Source: VFZP01 sp043755595 (GTDB lineage Bacteria; Acidobacteriota; Terriglobia; Bryobacterales; Bryobacteraceae). From it: a DNA stretch of 64,000 bases. This document shows, piece after piece, positions 1 to 7,808 of the stretch (positions within the stretch are counted from its first letter, which is position 1; the number at the start of each line of letters is the position of its first letter). The notes under the pieces were generated by a model. It had not been told where the DNA came from. It did no database searches and saw nothing but the letters and a program-made list of their open reading frames with translations. The stretch spans positions 1-64,000 of the forward strand of contig JAYUSQ010000070.1 of assembly GCA_043755595.1 (NCBI GenBank). The letters are read 5' to 3'. The position numbers and the translations under genes are program-made.

Positions 1-738
1 CACGATGATGAAAAACGCAATCACGCTCATGACAATGCAACCGACAATCACTTCAATGCGAGACTCCAGGTAATCCTTCGCCGTCACACCCTTTTCCACA
101 ATCGCCGCCTGTAAGTAGAATTGCATCCACGGGGCTACCGACGTGCCGACCATGCCGATCAGCATCTGTAAGTACCCGGCGTCCAGCATCAACACCGGTC
201 GCACGCTGTAAATGGCCGCTTCCTTCCAGTCCGGCTTCACTAACACGCCGGAAATGATGTAACACACATAGAGCGCGCAGGCAAACAGGAAGATCTTCTC
301 CACTGTTGCGTATGTGCCTTTCACAATCAACAGCCAAACGGCGGCGGCGGCCAATGGCACGGAAATGTACCGGGTAACCCCGAATAGCTCCAGCGAACTG
401 GCGACGCCCGCAAAATTCGCCATCACGTTGAGTAAGTTCGCGGCCACCAGCGCCGCCATCATCAGGAACGTGGTCCGAAGTCCAAATTCTTCCCGGATCA
501 GATCCGACAAACCTTTCTCGGTGACCGCGCCCATGCGCGAACACATTTCCTGCGTGACAATCAGCAGCACCGTAATGGGGGCCAGCGTCCAAAGCGGCAG
601 ATAACCGTACTTCGCGCCCGCCTGCGAGTAAGTAAAGATGCCACCGGCGTCATTGTCCACCACGGCCGTGATGAAGCCCGGTCCGATCACCGAGAAGAAG
701 ACGAGTATGCGATGGTGGAGAGATTTAAACAGGGTCAA
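1..738 (-). CDS. Nramp-related divalent cation transporter, 3' end cut by window edge
   Basis: The minus-strand frame stays open for 246 codons from a TTG at 738 and runs off the window. TTG is chosen because it sits one base after the TAA of the upstream gene and no ATG precedes the first membrane segment. The product begins MTLFKSLHHR and shows hydrophobic helices typical of the Nramp (SLC11) fold. Where canonical Nramps have DPGN in helix 1 this protein reads DAGG (VVDNDAGGIFTYSQAGA), and where helix 6 normally has MPH it reads APW (GTSVAPWMQFYLQ). Loss of the helix 6 methionine is a hallmark of Nramp-related proteins thought to carry harder ions such as Mg2+; that substrate is inference. 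It follows a MgtE-N/CBS gene in an apparent operon. Family assignment is firm, substrate is not. Confidence 0.85.
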   Translation of the reverse strand, partial: MTLFKSLHHRILVFFSVIGPGFITAVVDNDAGGIFTYSQAGAKYGYLPLWTLAPITVLLIVTQEMCSRMGAVTEKGLSDLIREEFGLRTTFLMMAALVAANLLNVMANFAGVASSLELFGVTRYISVPLAAAAVWLLIVKGTYATVEKIFLFACALYVCYIISGVLVKPDWKEAAIYSVRPVLMLDAGYLQMLIGMVGTSVAPWMQFYLQAAIVEKGVTAKDYLESRIEVIVGCIVMSVIAFFIIV

Positions 739-739
739 C

Positions 740-1984
740 TTATCGTTCCTGTCTGAGCAATGAAATGATCTCGTGCGCCATCACTACGCCTTGGAGCACC
801 CGGTCGTCATCCACCACGGGCAGGCTGAGCAGGTTGTACTTGTCGAACAGTTCCATCACCTCGTCTTCCGGCATCGAGACCGGCGCCTCGATCAGCCGCT
901 CCATTTCCAACGTGGCAAGCGGCGTCTCCAGTGACTTGCCCAGGAGCCGCCCCAAGGGAATCGCCCCCTCCAACCTGCCTTCGGAATCGACGATGAAAAT
1001 CGTATCCAGGCCATCGGCGCCCTCGTCACGCCCGATGGCCGCTACCGCGTCACCTACCGTGCTGCCCGATGGCGCCGCCGTGTATTCCGTTGTCATCAAC
1101 CGGCCCGCCGTGCCTTCCTCATACTCCAGCAGTTCGCGCACCTCGGTCATCGGCGCGGACGCCATTTCATCCAGAATCTCAGCCGAAGTTTCCTCTTCCA
1201 CTTCACTAAGTGCCGCTGCGGCTTCGTCCGGCGCCATCTCTTCCAGAATGTGCGCAGCGGTTTCGGTCTCCAGATTTTCGAGAATCGACGCCTGAATATC
1301 GGGCTCCAGTTCAGATAGCGCACCAGCGGCGGCTTCGGCATCCATCGCTTCAAACAACGCGCCGCGGTCTTCCGGCCCTAACTCTTGGACGATGTCCGCC
1401 AAGTCTGCCGGATGCATCTTTTCCAGCAGCGTCGTCGTAATGTTCAGGCGCAACCGCCGCTGCGGGTCAGGCTCCAGAATATTTGAATACTCCCAGGGAA
1501 TCGAGTTGACCGAAATGTTCTTCTGTAACTTACGAATCCACTTAGGCGGCAGAACGCCCTGAAACAAACGCCGAAACACGCTACGTATGCCGATGTCGAC
1601 TTCCATAACGGCTAGTTCGCGTCCGTCGCGAATCTGAAACGTCACGTCGGTTACTCGCACGACTTTGCGGCCTTGCGCGTCGATGATCTGCTGATCGAGC
1701 AGATCCCGCACCAGCCGCAGCATGTACTCCTCGGCGTGATAAGGCGTCAGCACTTCATCGCGCAGCCGGATCCCATCGAGCGAAATCGACGCTACCTGAT
1801 CATGCCGGATCGACAGCCAGGTCCAACCGCCACCCACCAGGAAGCGGTCCACGCGCGCCGGGTCCACCAACGGCTGCAACGCCGCATCCTGTATCTTGCC
1901 GAGCCGTCTGCCCCGCAAATCATACACGACCAGCCCCATCAGCTCGGTCAAGTAGAGATGCGACAACAACAAGGGTTCGTGCAT
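740..1984 (-). CDS. PRC-barrel + MgtE N-domain + CBS protein without transmembrane domain
   Basis: 414 aa. The N-terminal ~160 residues look like two PRC-barrel modules (GLVVYDLRGRRLGKIQDA; QIIDAQGRKVVRVTDVTF). Residues ~180-285 are an acidic helical superhelix of the MgtE N type, with repeated LEKMHPADLADIVQEL and ILEEMAPDEAAAALSE motifs. Residues ~290-414 are a CBS pair (EGTAGRLMTTEYTA...; LIEAPVSMPEDEVMELF). In MgtE channels the N and CBS domains bind Mg2+ and gate the pore. Here the protein ends after the CBS pair at LLRQER, so the pore domain is absent. The transporter gene begins one base after its stop, suggesting this is a cytosolic Mg2+-sensing partner of that transporter (inference). 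It is divergent from the dehydrogenase gene with very little space between. Confidence 0.88.
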   Translation of the reverse strand: MHEPLLLSHLYLTELMGLVVYDLRGRRLGKIQDAALQPLVDPARVDRFLVGGGWTWLSIRHDQVASISLDGIRLRDEVLTPYHAEEYMLRLVRDLLDQQIIDAQGRKVVRVTDVTFQIRDGRELAVMEVDIGIRSVFRRLFQGVLPPKWIRKLQKNISVNSIPWEYSNILEPDPQRRLRLNITTTLLEKMHPADLADIVQELGPEDRGALFEAMDAEAAAGALSELEPDIQASILENLETETAAHILEEMAPDEAAAALSEVEEETSAEILDEMASAPMTEVRELLEYEEGTAGRLMTTEYTAAPSGSTVGDAVAAIGRDEGADGLDTIFIVDSEGRLEGAIPLGRLLGKSLETPLATLEMERLIEAPVSMPEDEVMELFDKYNLLSLPVVDDDRVLQGVVMAHEIISLLRQER

Positions 1985-2032
1985 TCAGTCTGCGCTAGCA
2001 TGAAGACTTCTGGAGCGACCCCGAAAAACCAA

Positions 2033-5008
2033 ATGAGCCGCCTCTCTACCTTTGTAACGCACGGCCTCATGCCGGTTCTACTTTTTTGTTCGATTTCTTG
2101 TAACAGTTCCAAGACAAAAGGGCCGCTGACGCCCACCGAGGGTATCGCATCGCTGCACTTCAGCGACGACTTCGAGGCGGTATTGTTTGCGGCTGAGCCC
2201 GGCGTCGTTGACCCCGTCGATATGGCGTTTGACGAGTCCGGGCGCGCCTACGTCGCTGAAATGCTGGATCTGCCTGACGATCCACCGCCCGGCAAGCCTG
2301 CCCGGGGCCGCATCCGCCTGCTTGAGGATACCGATGGCGATGGGCGCGCCGACAAGGCGACGGTGTTCGCCGAAAATACGCTGCATGCCTCTGGCCTGAT
2401 GCCCTGGAAAGGCGGCTTGATCGTACCGGCGTCGCCAGAGATCCTGTACTTCAAAGACACCGGCGGCGATGGCAAAGCCGACGCGCGCGAGGTCTGGTTC
2501 ACGGGATTTTTTCATGGCAATCCAGAAGGCCAGATCACGAATCCGCGCCTGGGCCCCGATGGCTGGATCTACTTTTCGAATGTTGGCGCCGAGGGGCTGA
2601 TCAAGTCACCCAAACACCCGAACCATCCGCCCGTGCAGGTGCGTGGCGGCGATTTCCGGTATCATCCGGTGCGCGGCGTTTTTGAGGCTATCTCAGGAAC
2701 CGCGCAATTTGGCGCGACGTTCGACGATTGGGGCAACCGTTTCATCGCGCAAAACACCGTGCATCTGCGCCATGTGGTGTTGCCGCGCTCGTACCTCGTG
2801 CGCGCGCCGATGCTTGAGATTGCGACCACGATGCACGATCCCTATGGCGACACGCCGCGCACGATGTATCCACTGACCGAACCGCAGGAATGGCGCGTCA
2901 CCCGGACCAAGATGCGGCAGCAGCGTTTTGACGAGTTGAAGAATGGGCGCACGGAAATTCTGGCCGGAACGTTTACGGGAGCCACGGGCAGCACGATCTA
3001 TTCCGGTGACGCTTGGCCCGATGGGTACCTCGGCAGTCTATTCACGGGCGATGTTTCCGCAAATCTGGTGCGGCGCGATCTGCTGCGACCGGACGGCGCG
3101 ACGTTCAGCGCCAGCCCGGCCGAAAAGACCGCCTACAAAAAGATCGAGTTTCTGGCCTCCACCGATCAATGGTTCCGGCCTACGTCCTTCGCCAACGGCC
3201 CGGACGGCAACCTCTACGTGATCGACATGCAGCGCGAAGTCATCGAAACGCCGCTGTCGATCCCGGAGGGGCTGCGCAAGAAGATCAATTTCTACAGCGG
3301 CGACAATCTGGGGCGGATTTATCGGATCGTCTCCAAGCGGTCTAAAACAAAACGCGGGGTTCGCGTGGAAATGGGCAAGGCGTCGACGGCCGAACTGGTT
3401 GGTTTACTGGCGAACCCGAACGGTTGGCATCGCGAGACAGCCCATCGGCTGCTGCTGGAGCGGATGGACAAAACGGCGATCCCGGCGCTCAAGGAGACGG
3501 CGCTCAACAGCAAGTCGGCCCCAGCACGGCTGCGGGCGCTCTATCTGCTGAGCGACTTCGGCGGGCTCGACACTCCAACGATCGGCGCGGCGTTGACAGA
3601 CGCGCAGCCCGAGATTCGCCCACATGCGATTCGCCTGGCCGAAGGCGTTCCATCGCTTGAGAAAAATATCCTGGCGCTTACCGCCGACCCCGATCCGCGG
3701 GTACAGTTTCAATTGGCGCTGACGCTGGGCAACCTCAAATCTCCCGCCGCCAAGCCCGCGCTGGTCGCCCTGGCCGCGCGTTATCAGGCCGACCGCTGGA
3801 TCCGTCCCGCCCTCCTCTCTTCAGTCGCAAACTATCCAGGCGAGTTCTTCGATCAACTCCAGGCCCGTGGCGCAGTCGCGAAGGAAATGACAGGCGGACT
3901 TGGGGCGCTGATTGGTTCGCGCAAGGACCCGCGTGAGATTCGCAACTTCGTCTCGTCGCTCGCACGTGCGCCGGAAGCGCAAGCGGGCTTGACGGGTTTG
4001 GCGCGCGGGTTGCGGCTGGGCGGCGCCCGGCGGCTACAGGTGCCCGGCATTGAGGGGGCGCTGGCGGGCTATCTGGACGCAGGGAGCGAAGCGGCATGGG
4101 AAGTGGCGCGGCACTTTGATACTCGCAACCTCATCGACCGCGCGTCCAAAGAAGCCCAATCGGCCGAACTGCCGTTGAATAGGCGCGTGCTCGCGTTGGG
4201 CGCGTTACGTGGCGCGACGTTCGACAAAGCGATGCAGGTAATTCAATCCGTGCTTGCGGCAAATCCGCCACCGGAGATTCAGAGCGCCGCGATCCTGGCG
4301 ATCTCTTCGTTTGAAGATCCAGGCGTTGCGCCCGCACTGCTCGGCTACTGGAAAACGTTTTCTCCGGAGGCGAGATCCAAAGCCGTCGGTGCTCTGCTGG
4401 CGCAGAAGGACCGGATTCCGGCGCTGCTGGATGCGCTTGAAACCAACAAGCTCGAAGTCAACGCGCTCGAAGTCGGCGCTCGTAACCGCCTGCTTGAACT
4501 CAGCGACGTCAGGCTCCTTGAGCGCGCGCGCAAGATTCTGCAATCGGCTGGCGGCGACCGGCAGAAGGTGATGGCGGCTTACCAGGATGTGGTTGGATTG
4601 AAAGGCGACGTCGCACACGGGAAACAAATTTTTGAAGATGGGTGCGCCCGCTGCCATCTGCCTCGAAAGCAGGGTGGACGCGTTGGACCGGATCTTTCAG
4701 GGATCAACATGAAGACCAAGGAGGAGTTGCTCACGGCCATCCTCAATCCCAGCGCCGCTATCGAGCAGCGCTTCGTCAACTACATGGTCACAACGACCGA
4801 CGGACGAATGTACGATGGCGTGTTGGCCACTGAGACGCCGGGCTCAGTCACACTGCGGGGCGGCGCCGAGGAGGACGTTACCATCCTCCGCCCGCAAATT
4901 CAGGAGATCCGGGCGTCTTCGATTTCTCTCATGCCAGAGGATATTGAGAAGACCTTGAAGAAGCAGGATCTCGCCGACGTGATCGCGTATCTGCGGGGCG
5001 GGTTGTAG
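2033..5008 (+). CDS. PVC-type membrane-bound dehydrogenase with HEAT repeats and c-type haem domain
   Basis: About 991 aa from ATG 2033. An in-frame ATG at 2000 would add 11 residues. 2033 is preferred because it gives a normal export signal (MSRLSTFVTHGLMPVLLFCS) and more room from the divergent neighbour; a cysteine after the hydrophobic stretch may be lipidated, though the lipobox is weak. Residues ~30-430 form a sorbosone/glucose dehydrogenase-like beta-propeller (DPVDMAFDESGRAYVAEM, ANGPDGNLYVIDMQREV). A HEAT-repeat-like helical region follows (~450-830). The C-terminus carries one CxxCH site (GCARCHLPRKQGGRVGPDL, near residue 870) as in the planctomycete-type haem-binding domain. It is probably a periplasmic electron-transferring sugar dehydrogenase; substrate unknown. 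Its last ~76 bases recur at 6669-6744. Confidence 0.85.
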   Translation: MSRLSTFVTHGLMPVLLFCSISCNSSKTKGPLTPTEGIASLHFSDDFEAVLFAAEPGVVDPVDMAFDESGRAYVAEMLDLPDDPPPGKPARGRIRLLEDTDGDGRADKATVFAENTLHASGLMPWKGGLIVPASPEILYFKDTGGDGKADAREVWFTGFFHGNPEGQITNPRLGPDGWIYFSNVGAEGLIKSPKHPNHPPVQVRGGDFRYHPVRGVFEAISGTAQFGATFDDWGNRFIAQNTVHLRHVVLPRSYLVRAPMLEIATTMHDPYGDTPRTMYPLTEPQEWRVTRTKMRQQRFDELKNGRTEILAGTFTGATGSTIYSGDAWPDGYLGSLFTGDVSANLVRRDLLRPDGATFSASPAEKTAYKKIEFLASTDQWFRPTSFANGPDGNLYVIDMQREVIETPLSIPEGLRKKINFYSGDNLGRIYRIVSKRSKTKRGVRVEMGKASTAELVGLLANPNGWHRETAHRLLLERMDKTAIPALKETALNSKSAPARLRALYLLSDFGGLDTPTIGAALTDAQPEIRPHAIRLAEGVPSLEKNILALTADPDPRVQFQLALTLGNLKSPAAKPALVALAARYQADRWIRPALLSSVANYPGEFFDQLQARGAVAKEMTGGLGALIGSRKDPREIRNFVSSLARAPEAQAGLTGLARGLRLGGARRLQVPGIEGALAGYLDAGSEAAWEVARHFDTRNLIDRASKEAQSAELPLNRRVLALGALRGATFDKAMQVIQSVLAANPPPEIQSAAILAISSFEDPGVAPALLGYWKTFSPEARSKAVGALLAQKDRIPALLDALETNKLEVNALEVGARNRLLELSDVRLLERARKILQSAGGDRQKVMAAYQDVVGLKGDVAHGKQIFEDGCARCHLPRKQGGRVGPDLSGINMKTKEELLTAILNPSAAIEQRFVNYMVTTTDGRMYDGVLATETPGSVTLRGGAEEDVTILRPQIQEIRASSISLMPEDIEKTLKKQDLADVIAYLRGGL

Positions 5009-5160
5009 GCTGGTGATCGCTCTGCCCTGAGCTCGGTATATCGGCAATTGTTGCATGCGGTCCAACAGGCTGGCCGGAGTGCTGATTGCGCCGGTGCTAT
5101 TTTCCGCTAGAGGAAGAGTGCAATTGACTCCACTATGGAAACCGGGCAACAATAAGAGGC

Positions 5161-5358
5161 ATGGCGATAGCTCAGGTTCAAACACAGATCATTGAGACAT
5201 TGCGTGGCGCCAAGGACGAACTTTCCCTTAGCGATTTAGTGGCGCAGATACGCCCCGATGTTCCCTCGGGCCGCAACGAAGTAAAGGCGGCCGTCGTGCC
5301 GTTGCTTTACCTTCGCCAAGTGACCTTCACGCCAAGCCGCAAGTTTCGCCTTGCCTAG
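5161..5358 (+). CDS. Small winged-helix-like protein
   Basis: 65 aa, ATG at 5161 after a purine-rich AATAAGAGGC. The sequence reads as a short helical N-terminus, a helix-turn-helix-like stretch (LSLSDLVAQIRPD) and a basic strand pair at the end (VTFTPSRKFRLA), the shape of a minimal winged helix. No family is recognised with certainty. Its last 8 bases overlap the start of the dGTPase, so the two are probably co-translated. A diverged second copy of its first two thirds lies at 6924-7052, in the same order relative to a copy of the dehydrogenase 3' end. That conservation of the reading frame supports it as a real gene. Confidence 0.55.
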   Translation: MAIAQVQTQIIETLRGAKDELSLSDLVAQIRPDVPSGRNEVKAAVVPLLYLRQVTFTPSRKFRLA

Positions 5359-6645
5359 CCAAGGGCAGGAAAACTCCGCTCGGGACGAACGATTCGTTCC
5401 TGAGGAGTGTCACGGCCATCGGTCCCCCGCACAAATCGACAGGGATCGCATTTTGTATTCCACCGCTTTCGCTCGCTTGGCCGAGATCACCCAAGTTGTT
5501 GCCGCCGAACGAGGCCACAGTTTTCACAACCGCCTGACCCATTCGATTAAAGTCGGCCAGTTGGCCCGCCGGATGGCCGAAAGGCTAGTTATTGAGCAGC
5601 CAAGCGAGGTGAGAGAATTGGGTGGTCTGGATGCCGATGCCGCCGAAGCAGCAGGGTTGGCGCACGACCTGGGCCATCCTCCGTTCGGGCACATCGCGGA
5701 GGACACCCTGAACCACTTGGCGAAATCCAAGGGCGGGCTCGGGGATGGGTTTGAGGGGAACGCCCAGAGTTTTCGGATTGTGACAAGGTTGGCGGTCAGT
5801 GATGCTGCCTCCAGGACACAATCGGAGGCGATTGAAGGCTTGAATCTCACGAGGTGCATGCTGAACGCCATCTTGAAATACCCTTGGTTGCACGAGCAGA
5901 ATCAGGCTAAGAAGAACAAGTGGGGAGCGTACGACTCTGAACGGGATCTCTTTGAGTGGGCCAGGAGCACTCAACCCACCCACGGATTCGCTAAAAGCAT
6001 TGAAGCAGAACTCATGGACTGGGCGGATGATATCACCTTTGCAGTACACGATCTGACCGACTTCTTTTGCCCCGGGCAGATTCCGCTGGAGCGACTGGGA
6101 GACGAAGGCGGCGGGATGGAACGGGACTCGTTCTTCGGTGAGGTCTTCGCGCGGTGCCCGGAGCTGGGCGGACGGCGTGCGGCATTCGAAGACGCATTCA
6201 ATAAGATCGCTGAGTTGTTCCTCATCGACCGTAGGTTCGTTGGCACGACGAATCAACGCAGGCACATCTGGCAATTGAGCACTGTACTTATTTCGCGATT
6301 TGTCGAGGCAATACGCCTAGTTCCGAACCAGTTGCACTCGCCCGTAATAATCGAGGAATATGCGAGGGATGAGATCCGCGTGCTCAAGGAATTGACTTGG
6401 CACTACGTCATTCTGCCCACGAATTGGCGACGGGTCAGCGTGGACAACAGCGTATTATCGAAGGCCTTTTCAGAATGTTTGCCGACGCCGCTTCGAGCAG
6501 GAATCGGTGGAAGTTATTTCCCTTGGATGTTCAGGAGCGACTCGAACGCTGCATACCGTTAGTTCGCGTCGTAGTTGACTACATTGCATCCATGACCGAG
6601 AAGGAGGCCTCGCGCCAGTTCAGACTGCTCAACGGTGCCACGTAA
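5351..6645 (+). pseudogene. dgt: dGTP triphosphohydrolase-like HD protein, frameshifted near the C-terminus
   Basis: The frame opening with TTG at 5351 encodes an HD-domain dGTPase: RDRILYSTAFARLAEITQVV, then NRLTHSIKVGQLARR (first His) and AHDLGHPPFGH (HD pair), and WADDITFAVHDLTDFF. Such enzymes hydrolyse dGTP to deoxyguanosine and triphosphate and require the HD metal site, which is intact. At about 6405-6425 homology leaves this frame (which would stop at 6562) and continues in the next one: ELATGQRGQQRIIEGLFRMF ... VVDYIASMTEKEASRQF, stopping at 6645. The shift is equivalent to one missing base. All catalytic residues lie upstream, so the shortened 403-aa product might still fold, but the family's C-terminal helices would be replaced. 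A sequencing error is possible; the two frames join too cleanly for chance. Confidence 0.8.
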
Positions 6646-6668
6646 ATGGACAGAATGCGCCAAGCCCG

Positions 6669-6744
6669 CATGGAGGATATTGAGAACACCTTGAAGAAGC
6701 AGGATCTGGCGGACGTGATCGCGTATCTGCGGGGCGGGTTGTAG
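6669..6744 (+). repeat. Second copy of the dehydrogenase gene 3' end
   Basis: This stretch matches 4933-5008 nearly base for base (GAGGATATTGAGAA, AAGAAGCAGGATCT, GTGATCGCGTATCTGCGGGG, ending GTTGTAG), including the stop codon. It encodes the same C-terminus, EDIENTLKKQDLADVIAYLR, but has no gene body in front of it: the dGTPase reading frame ends 24 bases upstream. It is a leftover from duplication of the dehydrogenase-small ORF-dGTPase block. Confidence 0.85.
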
Positions 6745-6923
6745 GCTTGACTGCAAGAATGCACGCTCTACTGATCGCGCCGCCTTGAGTTGGCTTGGTT
6801 TGCGGGCGCGTTTCCCCTCTCAAGCAGGGCACGCCGGGATGCGCTCCGAACCAATGAATTCATGCGACCCGAGCATTGCTGAAGCTACACAAGTCGAGTT
6901 GCGGATCTCACGTGCAGGCGATC

Positions 6924-7052
6924 GCGATAGCTCAGGTTCGAGCGAAGATCAATGAGGCGTTGGGTCGCGCCAAGGACGAACTTTCCCTTAGCGATTTAGT
7001 GGCGAAGGTACGCCCCAACACCCGTCAGGCCCGCAACGAAGTAAAGCGGCCG
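6924..7052 (+). pseudogene. Truncated second copy of the small winged-helix-like gene
   Basis: Bases 6924-7052 match 5164-5295, with long identical runs (GCCAAGGACGAACTTTCCC, TTAGCGATTTAGTGGCG). The encoded part reads AIAQVRAKINEALGRAKDEL SLSD..., then RNEVK, after which homology stops and the sequence runs into a different remnant. The C-terminal strand pair of the intact copy is missing. Spacing from the copied dehydrogenase end resembles that of the first copy although the intervening bases have diverged, so the duplication is old. Confidence 0.75.
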
Positions 7053-7059
7053 CGCCAGC

Positions 7060-7286
7060 CGGTGTGGCTGCACCGCCTGCGCAAACGCGCGCGGGGCCAA
7101 CGGCGGAATGCGCGCGGTTGTACGTCCCCGCGTTCGTCCAGCCAGGAGCGTCGGTTTCGCCCTGGGATCCCACCATGACTCCAGACATGCCGATGGAACC
7201 GTTCATTCATTAGTTCCACGCTCGGATCGAAGGTGCGCAACCCGGACGACTTGACCGTCAATCTGTTGCGCGATATCGGCTGGTAG
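7060..7286 (+). pseudogene. C-terminal remnant of a PA-domain protease paralogue
   Basis: Read in one frame, this region gives ARLYVPAFVQPGASVSPWD, then TMTPDMPMEPFIH, matching the C-terminal region of the protease at 7795-9165 (ARLYAPTAFAGGSSVSHWD, SLTPSMLMEPFIT). A stop and a frame change follow near 7211, then GSKVRNPDDLTVNLLRDIGW ending with TAG at 7286, again matching the neighbour's last 20 residues (GSNVRNPDDLSLNLLKDIGW). No upstream catalytic part is present. It is therefore the broken tail of a lost tandem paralogue. Confidence 0.75.
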
Positions 7287-7376
7287 ACGTGGCGGCCGGC
7301 ATGGCGCGCTTCACTGGAGTAAACTGATCGGAACGTGCAGCCACCAGTCGCACGGATTCTTGAGAAGGAGAGACAA

Positions 7377-7808
7377 ATGAAAAAAGCGTTCTGGCTGTTC
7401 CCGGCCATCGTTGTAACCACCTTGCTTATAGCTGGCGAACCGGCTCAGCCTGCGAAGGAAAAACAAGTGCGGCCATTGACTGCGGAGGAAATCCGGGCCC
7501 GCTACACCCCGGAGAAGTTGGAGAGACTGCGCGCCTCACTGGCGGCACGCATTGCCGTGATCGATCAGGCCGAGCAGGGCCGGAGAGCACCCACGGCGGA
7601 AGAGGCGGCGGCCCTGGCGCCGGCCGCATCGCCGGCGGCATCGCCCGCGGTTCGCTCGGTCACCGGCGGCGGTAAGGCGTTGCATGCCGACCAGGCTTCG
7701 CTTGAGTATCTGGTGGCCACCGTCGATACCGACGGCGCCGTCAAGACGGCCCACCAGACGTCGGCTCCGGCGAAGAAGCAGGAGGGCAACCGCAATGAGA
7801 AGCGCTAA
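7377..7808 (+). CDS. Small exported Ala-rich protein of unknown function
   Basis: 143 aa from ATG 7377, preceded by a good Shine-Dalgarno (GAAGGAGAGACAA). The first ~20 residues form a signal peptide (MKKAFWLFPAIVVTTLLIAG). The rest is low-complexity: a charged helical region (EEIRARYTPEKLERLRASL) and an Ala/Pro stretch (AALAPAASPAASPAVRS). There is no recognisable domain. Its end overlaps the protease start by 14 bases, so the pair is probably co-translated. A role as chaperone, propeptide or anchor for the protease is possible but unproven. Confidence 0.65.
   Translation: MKKAFWLFPAIVVTTLLIAGEPAQPAKEKQVRPLTAEEIRARYTPEKLERLRASLAARIAVIDQAEQGRRAPTAEEAAALAPAASPAASPAVRSVTGGGKALHADQASLEYLVATVDTDGAVKTAHQTSAPAKKQEGNRNEKR

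Noticed and set aside
1673..2032. N-terminal extension of the dehydrogenase overlapping the MgtE-like gene
   Set aside because: The extension is Arg/Gln-rich with no family match and runs opposite a well-supported gene; the signal peptide begins at 2033.
5351..6645. Programmed frameshift in the dGTPase
   Set aside because: No slippery heptamer or downstream pseudoknot is evident by eye at 6400-6430, and other accessory genes nearby are also broken. A simple mutation is more likely.
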